Source of the DNA: Actinomadura flavalba DSM 45200
GTDB taxonomy: Bacteria; Actinomycetota; Actinomycetes; Streptosporangiales; Streptosporangiaceae
Length of the DNA: 64,000 bases
Direction: 5' to 3'
Assembly: GCF_000374305.1 (NCBI RefSeq)
Contig: NZ_KB894093.1
Span: forward strand, 434,001-498,000
A program made the translations under genes and the position numbers. Numbering within the stretch: the first letter of the stretch is position 1; every line of letters starts with the position of its first letter. This document shows, in pieces, positions 55,189-63,136 of this stretch. The notes beneath the pieces were generated by a model that saw only the letters and a program-made list of their open reading frames with translations, did not search any database and was not told the DNA's origin.

Positions 55189-55875
55189 TCAGGCCGGGCC
55201 CGCCTTGTAGCCGACGCCGCGGACCGTCACCACGATCTCGGGGCGTTCCGGGTCTTTCTCGATCTTGGCGCGCAGCCGCTGGACGTGCACGTTGACCAGG
55301 CGGGTGTCGGCGGCGTGCCGGTAGCCCCAGACCTGTTCGAGCAGGACCTCGCGGGTGAACACCTGGCGCGGCTTGCGCGCGAGCGCGACCAGCAGGTCGA
55401 ACTCCAGGGGTGTGAGCGGGATGTGGCGGTCGGCGCGCTTGACCGAGTGCCCGGCGACGTCGATGGTGATGTCGCCGATCTGGAGCGTCTCGGGGGCGGG
55501 CTCGTCGGTGCGGCGCAGCCGGGCGCGCACGCGGGCGACGAGTTCCTTCGGCTTGAACGGCTTGACGATGTAGTCGTCGGCGCCGGACTCCAGGCCGAGG
55601 ACGACGTCCACGGTGTCGCTCTTGGCGGTGAGCATGACGATCGGCACGCCGGCCTCGGCGCGGATCTGCCGGCAGACGTCGATGCCGTCGGCGCCGGGGA
55701 GCATCAGGTCGAGCAGCACCAGGTCGGGCCGCGTCTCCCGGAACGCTTCGAGCGCCTTGTCGCCGTCGTGCACGAAGGAGGGCTCGAAGCCCTCGCCGCG
55801 CAGCACGATGCCGAGCATCTCGGCGAGTGCGAGGTCGTCGTCGACGACCAGTACACGTCCTCTCATGGCCCTCAT
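55189..55875 (-). CDS. mtrA: Response regulator MtrA
   Basis: 228 aa, the length of M. tuberculosis MtrA. OmpR-type: receiver with phospho-acceptor Asp56 in LVLLDLMLPGADGIDVC, VMLTAKSDTVDVVLGLESGADDY and KPFKPKELVARVRARLRR; winged helix ending TRLVNVHVQRLRAKIEKDPERPEIVVTVRGVGYKAG. Controls cell-wall hydrolases and division genes in relatives. The ATG at 55875 is chosen by length match; an ATG at 55866 has GAGG too close upstream. Confidence 0.95.
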   Translation of the reverse strand: MRAMRGRVLVVDDDLALAEMLGIVLRGEGFEPSFVHDGDKALEAFRETRPDLVLLDLMLPGADGIDVCRQIRAEAGVPIVMLTAKSDTVDVVLGLESGADDYIVKPFKPKELVARVRARLRRTDEPAPETLQIGDITIDVAGHSVKRADRHIPLTPLEFDLLVALARKPRQVFTREVLLEQVWGYRHAADTRLVNVHVQRLRAKIEKDPERPEIVVTVRGVGYKAGPA

Positions 55876-55924
55876 CGTCACAAAGTTCGGGTTCTGCATG
55901 GAACGGGCACCTTGGGATGCCAGG

Positions 55925-55939
55925 TTACCCGCGCTTACC
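55925..55939. promoter_or_regulatory. Direct repeat upstream of mtrA, possible MtrA site
   Basis: TTACC at 55925-55929 and again at 55935-55939, one helical turn apart (minus strand GGTAA...GGTAA), 50-65 bp upstream of mtrA. MtrA sites in relatives are direct repeats of GTAAC-like units; identification here is tentative. Confidence 0.3.
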
Positions 55940-56157
55940 TGATACATGACTCTACGTGGTTCCGGGCCAACCTCGACCCGCCCGCCGATCGCGGCCTGAA
56001 CGCGGGATTCTAGACACGGTCGCGCGGCGGCCACGAGTACTTGACCCGAAAACCGGCATCGGGCACATCGTGACCCACCGGACGCCATACGGCAATCGGG
56101 ACGCCGCACGCGTGACAGGATGACCCTGCGACCCGGGCGCCCCAGGGGGAAGACACA

Positions 56158-57144
56158 GTGACCATGCCGCGAACGGACCGGCGGGACGACGATCCCGCCG
56201 CGCTGCTGCGCGGCGCCGTCCCGTTCCGCCCGGCGTCGGTCGCCGAGATCCTCGACAACGCGATCGCCGTCCTGCGCACGGCGCCCCGGCTGACGCTCGG
56301 CTTCGCCGTCCCGGCCGCCGCGGCCGTGCAGCTCGCCGCCGCCGTCGCCACGGCCCTGCTGCTGCGCGACGACGGCGAGGCCGCCACGGCGGTCCTGGAG
56401 TCGGCGGGGGCGCAGCTCGTCCTCAGCACGCTCACGGTGGTGCTGTCGGCGCTGGCGGTGCTGATCCTTGCGGGCTTGCTCGCGCCCGTGCTGGGCGGCG
56501 CGATGACGGGACGGCCGCGCCCGGCGTGGAGCGCGACCGTCCGCCGGACGCCCGCGCTGCTCGCCGTCGCGTCCGTCGTCGTGCTCGCGGCGCTGGCCGG
56601 GCTGCTGGTGCCCGCCGCGCCGTTCGTCGCCGCGCTGGTCGCGGAGAGCGAACCGCCGCTCATCGTGGCGTGCGGAATCCTCGGGGTGCCGCTCGGGCTC
56701 GCCGCGATGACCTGGCTGTACGTGCTGCTGGTGCAGGCCGTTCCGGCGCTGGTGCTGGAGCGGCGCGGCTTCGGCGCGGCGCTCGCCCGGGCGCGGACGC
56801 TGACGCGGCGCGGCTGGTGGCGCACCTTCGGCGCGCTGCTGCTGGCGTCGCTGCTCACCCTGTTCGTCGCGGTGTTCCTGCCGTTCCTGATCTCGCAGGT
56901 GGCGGGGGCGGCGGCCGATCCGCAGGACGGCGCGACGCGGATCGGCCTGGTCGTGGCGGCGCTGGTGCGGATCGTCGGCTGGTCGGTCGCGCTGCCGTTC
57001 GACGCCGCCGTCGTCGTCCTGCTCTACCTCGACCGCCGGATGCGCCGCGAGGGGTTCGACCTCGACCTGCGCACCCGCCCCGACGCCGACGACGTCGGCT
57101 TCTTCCGGCTCTGGCGGTTCGGCATCCCCGGGCGGGCTCCGTGA
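56158..57144 (+). CDS. Multi-pass membrane protein (YciC/glycerophosphodiester phosphodiesterase membrane-domain type)
   Basis: 328 aa. After PFRPASVAEILDNAIAVLRTAPRL, typical of the family, there are about six hydrophobic segments and a conserved LVQAVPALVLERRGFGAALARARTLTRRGWWRTFGALLLASLL region. Transport or membrane-organising role unknown. GTG start with GGGGGA 8 nt upstream. First gene of a tightly overlapping run: membrane protein, DUF4129, DUF4350, moxR, DUF58. Confidence 0.85.
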   Translation: MTMPRTDRRDDDPAALLRGAVPFRPASVAEILDNAIAVLRTAPRLTLGFAVPAAAAVQLAAAVATALLLRDDGEAATAVLESAGAQLVLSTLTVVLSALAVLILAGLLAPVLGGAMTGRPRPAWSATVRRTPALLAVASVVVLAALAGLLVPAAPFVAALVAESEPPLIVACGILGVPLGLAAMTWLYVLLVQAVPALVLERRGFGAALARARTLTRRGWWRTFGALLLASLLTLFVAVFLPFLISQVAGAAADPQDGATRIGLVVAALVRIVGWSVALPFDAAVVVLLYLDRRMRREGFDLDLRTRPDADDVGFFRLWRFGIPGRAP

Positions 57145-57809
57145 CCGTCGACCCCATCGGCCGGGACGAGGCCGCCGAGCTGGCCCGCCGCGAGCTGGAC
57201 AGGCCGCTCTACCACCAGGACGACCCGTCGTGGGCCGAGCGGACGTTCCGGCGCTTCTCCGAGTGGCTGGGCGACCTGATGCAGCGCGCGCAGGAGCCGG
57301 GCACGCCGTCGGACGGCAGCGGCTGGTTCTCGCTCGGCGTGGTCCTGGTCGTGCTCGCGATCGTCGTCGTGCTCGTCGTGTGGCTGCTGCGCGGGCGCCG
57401 CAACGTCCGGTCCGAGCGGGACGCCCTGCTCGACGCCGGACGCGCCGCGACCGCCGTCGACCACCGCGTCGAGGCCGAGCGGCACGCCGCCGCCGGACGC
57501 TGGCGGGACGCGATCCGCGAACGGCTCCGCGCCCTCGCCCGCGACCTGGAGGAACGCGCGATCGTGGAACCGCGGCCCGGCCGCACCGCCGACGAGCTGG
57601 CCACCGAGGCGGGCGCGGCGCTGCCCGACCTGGCCGCGCCGCTGCGCGCGGGCGTCCGGGTCTTCGACGACGTCTGGTACGGCGACCGTCCCGGCAGCGC
57701 CGAGCACTACGCGCAGCTCAAGGCGCTGGACGAACGCGTGCAGAAGACGCGCCCCAAGCGGCTGGAGGCCGCCGGGGACGTCCCGTCCGGTGGGAGCGGC
57801 CGATGGTGA
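57141..57809 (+). CDS. DUF4129-domain membrane protein
   Basis: 222 aa. ARRELDRPLYHQDDPSWAERTFRRFSEWLGDL at the start is typical of the family; one membrane segment (about 66-88); the cytoplasmic DUF4129 domain shows the pattern DAIRERLRALARDLEERAIVEPRPGRTADELATEAG...VFDDVWYGDRPGS. GTG overlapping the previous stop (GTGA). Partner of the MoxR/DUF58 system. Confidence 0.88.
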   Translation: MTVDPIGRDEAAELARRELDRPLYHQDDPSWAERTFRRFSEWLGDLMQRAQEPGTPSDGSGWFSLGVVLVVLAIVVVLVVWLLRGRRNVRSERDALLDAGRAATAVDHRVEAERHAAAGRWRDAIRERLRALARDLEERAIVEPRPGRTADELATEAGAALPDLAAPLRAGVRVFDDVWYGDRPGSAEHYAQLKALDERVQKTRPKRLEAAGDVPSGGSGRW

Positions 57810-58972
57810 CCGGGGCCGTGCCGACCGCGCGCGACGTCGCGGGCCGCCGGTTCCGCGCGGCGCGGGGCGTCGTGGCGTTCCTGCTCGTCGCGCTGATCGC
57901 CGCGCTCGCGCTGGCGGCGCTGCGCCCGGCGGCCTCGCCGCAGCGGCTCGACCCGGCGTCGGCCTCGCAGCAGGGCGCGCGGGCGCTCGCACAGCTCCTC
58001 GCGCAGCGCGGGACGCCGCCGTCGGTGCGGCGGTCGGCGCGGGACGCCGCGCAGCACAGCACGTCCGACACCGTCCTCGTCGTGACCCGCACCGACCGCC
58101 TCACCGGCGCCGACCTCGACCTGCTGCGCACGGCGCCCGGCGACGTGCTGCTCGTCGAGCCCGGGCAGCGGGTCCTGACCGCGCTGGCGCCCGGCGTGGA
58201 GGAGGCGCGCGGCGCCTACCGCGACGCCGTCGAGCCCGGCTGCGCCGTCCCGGCCGCGCAGCTCGCGGGGCGCGTCGGGTTCCAGAGCGGCGCGACGTAC
58301 ACGGTGCCGTCCGGCGCCACCGGCTGCTACCGCGAGGAGGAGGCGGCGCGGCTCGTGCAGCTCCCCGTCGGCGGGCGCACGGTGACGGTCCTCGGCAGCG
58401 GCGCCCCGCTCACCAACGAGTACCTGGCCGACCAGGGCAACGCGGCGCTGGCGCTCAACCTGATCGGCGCGCGGTCCGCCGTCGTGTGGCTCGTCCCCGA
58501 CCTGCCCGCGCCCGGCGCCGACGACGGCGACCAGGGCCTTCTCGACCTCGTGCCGCCGGGGGTCACGCTGTTCGCGCTGCAACTCGTCGTCGCGGTCGTG
58601 CTGGTGGCGCTGTGGCGGGGGCGCCGGTTCGGGCCCGTCGTGACCGAGCCGCTGCCCGTCGTCGTCCGGTCCGCCGAGACCGCCGAGGGCCGCGCCCGCC
58701 TCTACCGCGCGCACCACGCGCGCGGCACCGCCGCCGACGCGCTCCGCGCCGGGACGCGGGCGCGCCTCATGCCGCTGCTCGGCCTGCCCCGCTCCGCCGC
58801 CGACGATCCCCGCTTCTCCGTGGAGGTCGTCGCGGCCGTCGCCGCGCGCACCACCCTCGACCAGGGCACCGCGGGCTTCGCCCTGTACGGTCCCGAACCG
58901 GCCGGCGACGCCGCGCTCGTCGCGCTCTCCGACCTCCTGAACGACCTGGAAAGGCAGGTACGCCAGTCGTGA
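57803..58972 (+). CDS. DUF4350-domain membrane protein
   Basis: 389 aa. An N-terminal membrane segment (about 22-42, VVAFLLVALIAALALAAL), an extracytoplasmic DUF4350 domain (LDPASASQQGARALAQLLAQRG ... VLLVEPG ... VTVLGSGAPLTNEYLADQGNAALALNLIG), a second membrane segment near 260-280, and a cytoplasmic tail. Overlaps DUF4129 by 7 bp and the moxR GTG by 4 bp. Function unknown; conserved companion of MoxR. Confidence 0.88.
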   Translation: MVTGAVPTARDVAGRRFRAARGVVAFLLVALIAALALAALRPAASPQRLDPASASQQGARALAQLLAQRGTPPSVRRSARDAAQHSTSDTVLVVTRTDRLTGADLDLLRTAPGDVLLVEPGQRVLTALAPGVEEARGAYRDAVEPGCAVPAAQLAGRVGFQSGATYTVPSGATGCYREEEAARLVQLPVGGRTVTVLGSGAPLTNEYLADQGNAALALNLIGARSAVVWLVPDLPAPGADDGDQGLLDLVPPGVTLFALQLVVAVVLVALWRGRRFGPVVTEPLPVVVRSAETAEGRARLYRAHHARGTAADALRAGTRARLMPLLGLPRSAADDPRFSVEVVAAVAARTTLDQGTAGFALYGPEPAGDAALVALSDLLNDLERQVRQS

Positions 58973-59958
58973 ACCATCCCGTCGACCTCGACAAGGACGA
59001 CGTCCCCGGGGCCGCGTCCGGCGCGCGCTCCGCGCTGACGGCGCTGCGCGGCGAGGTCGCCAAGACCGTCGTCGGGCAGGAGCCCGTGGTGACCGGCCTC
59101 GTCATCGCGCTGCTGTGCCGGGGGCACGTCCTGCTGGAGGGCGTGCCCGGCACCGCCAAGACGCTGCTGATCAAGACGCTGGCGCGGGCGCTCGACCTGG
59201 AGTTCAAGCGCGTCCAGTTCACACCCGACCTGATGCCGGGCGACGTCACCGGCTCGCTCGTCTACGACAACCGCACGTCGGAGTTCGAGTTCCGGCGGGG
59301 GCCCGTCTTCACGAACCTGCTCCTGGCCGACGAGATCAACCGGACGCCGCCCAAGACGCAGGCGTCGCTGCTGGAGGCGATGGAGGAGCGGCAGGTGTCG
59401 GTCGACGGCACCGCGCGGGCGCTGCCCGAGCCGTTCGTGGTGTGCGCGACGCAGAACCCCGTCGAGTACGAGGGCACCTATCCGCTGCCCGAGGCGCAGC
59501 TCGACCGGTTCCTGCTCAAGCTCAACGTGCCCGTCCCGGGACGCGACGACGAGATCTCCATGCTCCAGCGGCACGCCGCCGGGTTCGACCCGCGCGACCT
59601 GTCGGAGGTGCGGCCCGTCGCCGGGCCCGGCGACCTCGCGCAGGGCCACGAGCAGGTCCGCACCGTGCACGTCGACGCCAAGATCGCCGCCTACGTCGTC
59701 GACCTGTGCCGCGCCACGCGGCAGTCGCCGTCGCTGGCGCTCGGGGTGTCGCCGCGCGGCGCGACCGCGCTGCTGGCGACGTCGCGGGCGTGGGCGTGGA
59801 TGTCGGGACGCGACTACGTCTCCCCCGACGACGTCAAGGCCCTCGCCCGGCCGACGCTGCGGCACCGCGTCCAGCTCCGGCCCGAGGCCGAACTGGAGGG
59901 CGCCACGGCCGACGGCGTCCTGGACGGCATCCTGGCCCACGTCCCCGCGCCCCGCTGA
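58969..59958 (+). CDS. moxR: MoxR-family AAA+ ATPase
   Basis: 329 aa. Walker A GVPGTAKT (58-65), Walker B LLLADEINR, sensor region CATQNPVEYEGTYPLPEAQLDRFLLKL, and lid domain. MoxR proteins act as chaperones that mature partner proteins, usually together with a DUF58/VWA protein, as here. GTG start overlaps the preceding stop, and its own stop overlaps the DUF58 ATG (TGATG). Confidence 0.95.
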   Translation: MNHPVDLDKDDVPGAASGARSALTALRGEVAKTVVGQEPVVTGLVIALLCRGHVLLEGVPGTAKTLLIKTLARALDLEFKRVQFTPDLMPGDVTGSLVYDNRTSEFEFRRGPVFTNLLLADEINRTPPKTQASLLEAMEERQVSVDGTARALPEPFVVCATQNPVEYEGTYPLPEAQLDRFLLKLNVPVPGRDDEISMLQRHAAGFDPRDLSEVRPVAGPGDLAQGHEQVRTVHVDAKIAAYVVDLCRATRQSPSLALGVSPRGATALLATSRAWAWMSGRDYVSPDDVKALARPTLRHRVQLRPEAELEGATADGVLDGILAHVPAPR

Positions 59959-61250
59959 TGGCGCTCACCGGGCGGCTGGGCCTGCTGGCGCTGCTGGCCG
60001 CCGCGCTGCCGCTGCTGCTGCCGAGCGGGCTGACGCTCCTGCTCGTCTGGGGCGCGCTGCTGCTCGGGGTCGCCGTCGACCTGGCGTTCGCCGGGAACGT
60101 CCGGGCGCTGGCGCTGCACCGGTCCGGCGACACACGGGTCCGGCTCGGTGAGTCCGCGACGGTCGTGCTGACCGTCGAGAACACCGGGCGGCGGCGCGTC
60201 CGCGCGCTACTGCGGGACGCGTGGCCGCCGAGCGCGGGCGCCGCGCCGCGCCTCACCCGCGTCGACGTCCCGGCCGGGGAGCGGCGCCGCGTCGAGATCA
60301 CGCTGACGCCGACGCGGCGCGGCGACCGGGAGGCCGTCGCGGTCGTCGTCCGGTCGCGGGGGCCGCTCGGGCTCGCGGCGCGGCAACTGTCGCGTCCGGC
60401 GCCGTGGCGGGTGCGGGTGCTGCCCGCGTTCCCGTCGCGGCGGCACCTGCCCGCCAAGCTGGCGCGGCTGCGGCAGATGACCGGGTCCAACGTCGCGCTG
60501 GTGCGCGGGCAGGGCACCGAGTTCGACTCGCTGCGCGAGTACGTCGCGGGCGACGACGTGCGGTCGATCGACTGGCGGGCCACGGCGCGGCGCGGCGACG
60601 TCGTCGTGCGGACGTGGCGTCCCGAACGCGACCGGCGCATCTACCTCGTCCTGGACACCGGCCGCACCTCGGCGGGGCGCGTCGGGGACGTGCCCCGGCT
60701 GGACTGCTCGATGGACGCGGCGCTACTGCTCGGCGCGCTGGCGTCCCGGGCGGGCGACCGCGTCGACCTGCTCGCCTACGACCGTCGCGTCCGGGCCCGG
60801 GTCGAGGGGTCGTCGCGGACCGACCTGCTGACGTCGATGGTCGAGGCGATGGCGCCGCTGGAGCCCGAGCTGATCGAGTCGGACGCGGCCGGGATGGTGT
60901 CGGCGCTGCTGTCGCGCGTCCGGCAGCGGTGCCTGGTGGTGCTGCTGACGGAACTCAACCCGGCGGCGATCGAGGAGGGGCTGCTGCCGCTGCTGCCCCG
61001 ACTGACGGCGCGGCACCTCGTCCTTGTCGCGGCCGTCACCGACCCGCGCCTCACCGAGATGGCCGCCGCCCGCGACGACCTCGTCGGCGTCTACGACGCG
61101 GCCGCCGCCGAACGCGCCCGCGCCGACCGCACCCGCCTCACCGCCGAACTCCGCGCCTTCGGCGTCGAGGTCGTCGACGCACCCCCGTCCGACCTGGCCC
61201 CGGCCCTCGCCGACGCCTACCTCACCCTCAAGGCGGCGGGCCGCCTCTGA
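59958..61250 (+). CDS. DUF58-domain protein
   Basis: 430 aa. Two N-terminal hydrophobic segments (about 6-50), then an immunoglobulin-like region and the DUF58 core VRGQGTEFDSLREYVAGDDVRSIDWRATARRGDVVVRTWRPERDRRIYLVLDTG, leading into a VWA-like fold (LDTGRTSAG; DRVDLLAYD). Presumed client or partner of MoxR. Last gene of the coupled run. Confidence 0.93.
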   Translation: MALTGRLGLLALLAAALPLLLPSGLTLLLVWGALLLGVAVDLAFAGNVRALALHRSGDTRVRLGESATVVLTVENTGRRRVRALLRDAWPPSAGAAPRLTRVDVPAGERRRVEITLTPTRRGDREAVAVVVRSRGPLGLAARQLSRPAPWRVRVLPAFPSRRHLPAKLARLRQMTGSNVALVRGQGTEFDSLREYVAGDDVRSIDWRATARRGDVVVRTWRPERDRRIYLVLDTGRTSAGRVGDVPRLDCSMDAALLLGALASRAGDRVDLLAYDRRVRARVEGSSRTDLLTSMVEAMAPLEPELIESDAAGMVSALLSRVRQRCLVVLLTELNPAAIEEGLLPLLPRLTARHLVLVAAVTDPRLTEMAAARDDLVGVYDAAAAERARADRTRLTAELRAFGVEVVDAPPSDLAPALADAYLTLKAAGRL

Positions 61251-61259
61251 GCGCCGTGC

Positions 61260-61844
61260 TCAGCCGTGATCGCGGATCAGGAGCGCAAACGACGCGTGGC
61301 CGGGCCGCGGCGGGCTGACGGCCAGTTCGGGCATCGCCTCCCGCACCGTGGAGACGCCCGCTCCTGCCAACCGGTAGGCCTTTCGCCAAGCGCCGCCGTA
61401 GCCGAGTGACCATCCCTGCCCATGCCGTACGTGTACCGAGCCGCCGTCCTTGGCCGTCGGCTGCGGTTCGGCGACGAGCGCCGTGTACACATAGCCAGCG
61501 AAGGGCGCGGGATCGACCGCGCGTACCTCGACGGCCGCGGCGGGGCGACGTGGATTCGCACGCGTCTGAACGATGACGGCTCTCGTGATCGCCTCGATGT
61601 ACTCGCTGTCCGGCCTGATCCTGCCGGTTACGCCCCTGGTCACACCGACGGCGATGTCGAGAGCGGTGAAGAGCACGAAGACGGCCGCGCCGATCGCGAA
61701 CCAGAGCGGAGGCGTCCAATCCCCTCGGGTCAGGCTGATACCGAGATAAGCGATCACGAGTAGGGCGAGCAGAAGCGCGGTTTTGCGGAGGTTGGCGATA
61801 CCGGAGGGGGGACGGGGCGGGATAGCAGGAGTCTCTGCGGTCAT
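61260..61844 (-). CDS. Orphan two-pass membrane protein
   Basis: 194 aa, not recognised. Two hydrophobic segments (about 22-38 and 45-67) near the N terminus, then about 125 cytoplasmic or external residues with mixed alpha/beta character (EYIEAITRAVIVQTRANPRRPAAAVEVRAV, YVYTALVAEPQP, GQGWSLGYGGAWRKAYRLAGAGVSTVREAM). ATG with a good GGAGGG site. It is convergent to the DUF58 gene with a 9-bp gap and does not belong to the usual MoxR cluster; a recent insertion is likely. Confidence 0.72.
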   Translation of the reverse strand: MTAETPAIPPRPPSGIANLRKTALLLALLVIAYLGISLTRGDWTPPLWFAIGAAVFVLFTALDIAVGVTRGVTGRIRPDSEYIEAITRAVIVQTRANPRRPAAAVEVRAVDPAPFAGYVYTALVAEPQPTAKDGGSVHVRHGQGWSLGYGGAWRKAYRLAGAGVSTVREAMPELAVSPPRPGHASFALLIRDHG

Positions 61845-62531
61845 GTCGGTTCCCTCCGATCCGGGGCACTAGAACCGACAACGCTCAGTCCCCGCCTCCG
61901 CACGCTTGGTCAGCTAGGGCGACCGGCAAGATTCCGATACGTGAAGATCAGACATAGCGCCCAGAGATCACACACCATCGCCGAACAGTCCGACCATACG
62001 CGTCGCGCCACCCCTCCGTCTGCCCCAAGATCGTTCGTCGACATGGCGCGCCTTCCCCCATCCCTGCGGGGTTCGCGACGCAAAAGCACAGGAGATGCAC
62101 GTGCGTCGAGTCCAGACGCTCCTATTTACACCTCAAACCAGTCTGTCAAAACAGCAACTCGACGTCGCTACGTGACGTAAATCACATTCAAATGAAACGT
62201 TTGCGATGATCTTGCCGCAATCATCCCCTACTCCGGACCCGGTCGATCAAGGTGCAGGTCGGCACATGAATGGCAATGTTCATGAGTCCGATTCTAGAAT
62301 AACATTCGGAATTACAGAGCCACCACGGACTCCCTCCAGCTTGCACAGCCGTAAAGATCTGCCCTATATGACACTTATGTGTCGTTGTGGGCGAGACGGC
62401 GTCGGATAGCGACAGGTTTCCGCCATTAGGATCAACTACACGGTCGGCCTCTAACCGAGACGGCGACCTCACCCGGCGGCCCCCCGCTGCGGGTACCGAT
62501 CACGGTTCCGTCCACCGCCTCTAGGAATTCC
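61845..62531. other. Low-GC intergenic island
   Basis: 687 bp; between about 62100 and 62400 GC is roughly 50 % (by eye) against about 72 % around it. It includes a Crp-like palindrome (62172-62185) and a GACAC-TTAT-GTGTC hairpin near 62370. Only short readings of 67-83 codons with no domain or ribosome site are possible, none convincing. The composition suggests recently acquired or degraded DNA. Confidence 0.6.
62172..62185. promoter_or_regulatory. Crp-like operator
   Basis: GTGA-CGTAAA-TCAC, the N6-spaced palindrome recognised by Crp/Fnr-family regulators (actinobacterial Crp: GTG N6 GNCAC / TGTGA N6 TCACA). The nearest downstream gene is the SH3-like protein at 62532. Confidence 0.4.
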
Positions 62532-63098
62532 ATGAGCAATGAGCCGCCCGAGCACCATGAGGACGCGCGGCGGCACGCCCGCCCGCCCGGCCGTATTCGC
62601 CGACTCTTCGTCTTCCGTCGCGGCGCGGGCCTGCGCGCGAACGCCAGGGTCGCGGTTGACTGGATCGGCCTGCTCACCGCGCTTGCGACGTTGCTGTCTG
62701 CGCTCATCACGCTGGCTCCCCTCATCGCACCGCTGATCATGCTGAGCGGAACCCGCAAGGCCTCGCCCGGCAACCGCGCTCCGATGACGGTGACGATCAC
62801 CAACACCGCGCGCTCCGAGGGGCACCGGGTCAAGGCGTACCGGCAGCCCGCGCGCGGCACCCTCTTCACTGAACGCCCGTACTACATCAACGGCGACACC
62901 GTCGTCTTGACCTGCCAGATCAGGGACGGAGAGCCGGTGACGCACCCGGGAGAGGGCCGCACCCAGCGCACGGTGGACGCTTGGAACCGGCTCGGCAACG
63001 GGAGCTGGATCAGCGACGTCTACACCGACCTCCCGGGAAAGACCGGGGACGAACCGCCGCCGGGGCTGCGGCTGTGCGATCGGTCCGAGGCGCCCTGA
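62532..63098 (+). CDS. Membrane-anchored protein with SH3-like domain
   Basis: 188 aa. A basic cytoplasmic N terminus, one or two hydrophobic stretches (about 43-72), then an extracytoplasmic region with the pattern VKAYRQPARGT...GDTVVLTCQIRDGEPV...WNRLGNGSWISDVYTDLPG...C, which is that of bacterial SH3-like domains in actinomycete secreted proteins. ATG with AGGA just upstream. Likely binds cell wall or another extracellular ligand; not part of the conserved MoxR cluster. Confidence 0.78.
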   Translation: MSNEPPEHHEDARRHARPPGRIRRLFVFRRGAGLRANARVAVDWIGLLTALATLLSALITLAPLIAPLIMLSGTRKASPGNRAPMTVTITNTARSEGHRVKAYRQPARGTLFTERPYYINGDTVVLTCQIRDGEPVTHPGEGRTQRTVDAWNRLGNGSWISDVYTDLPGKTGDEPPPGLRLCDRSEAP

Positions 63099-63136
63099 CG
63101 CGAGCGTCTCCGTCCGGGCGCTCGGGCGGGCCGCCT

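Noticed and set aside
62221..62472. Short frames in the low-GC island (also 61941-62180 and 62206-62409)
   Set aside because: 67-83 codons, no ribosome site, no domain, overlapping on opposite strands.
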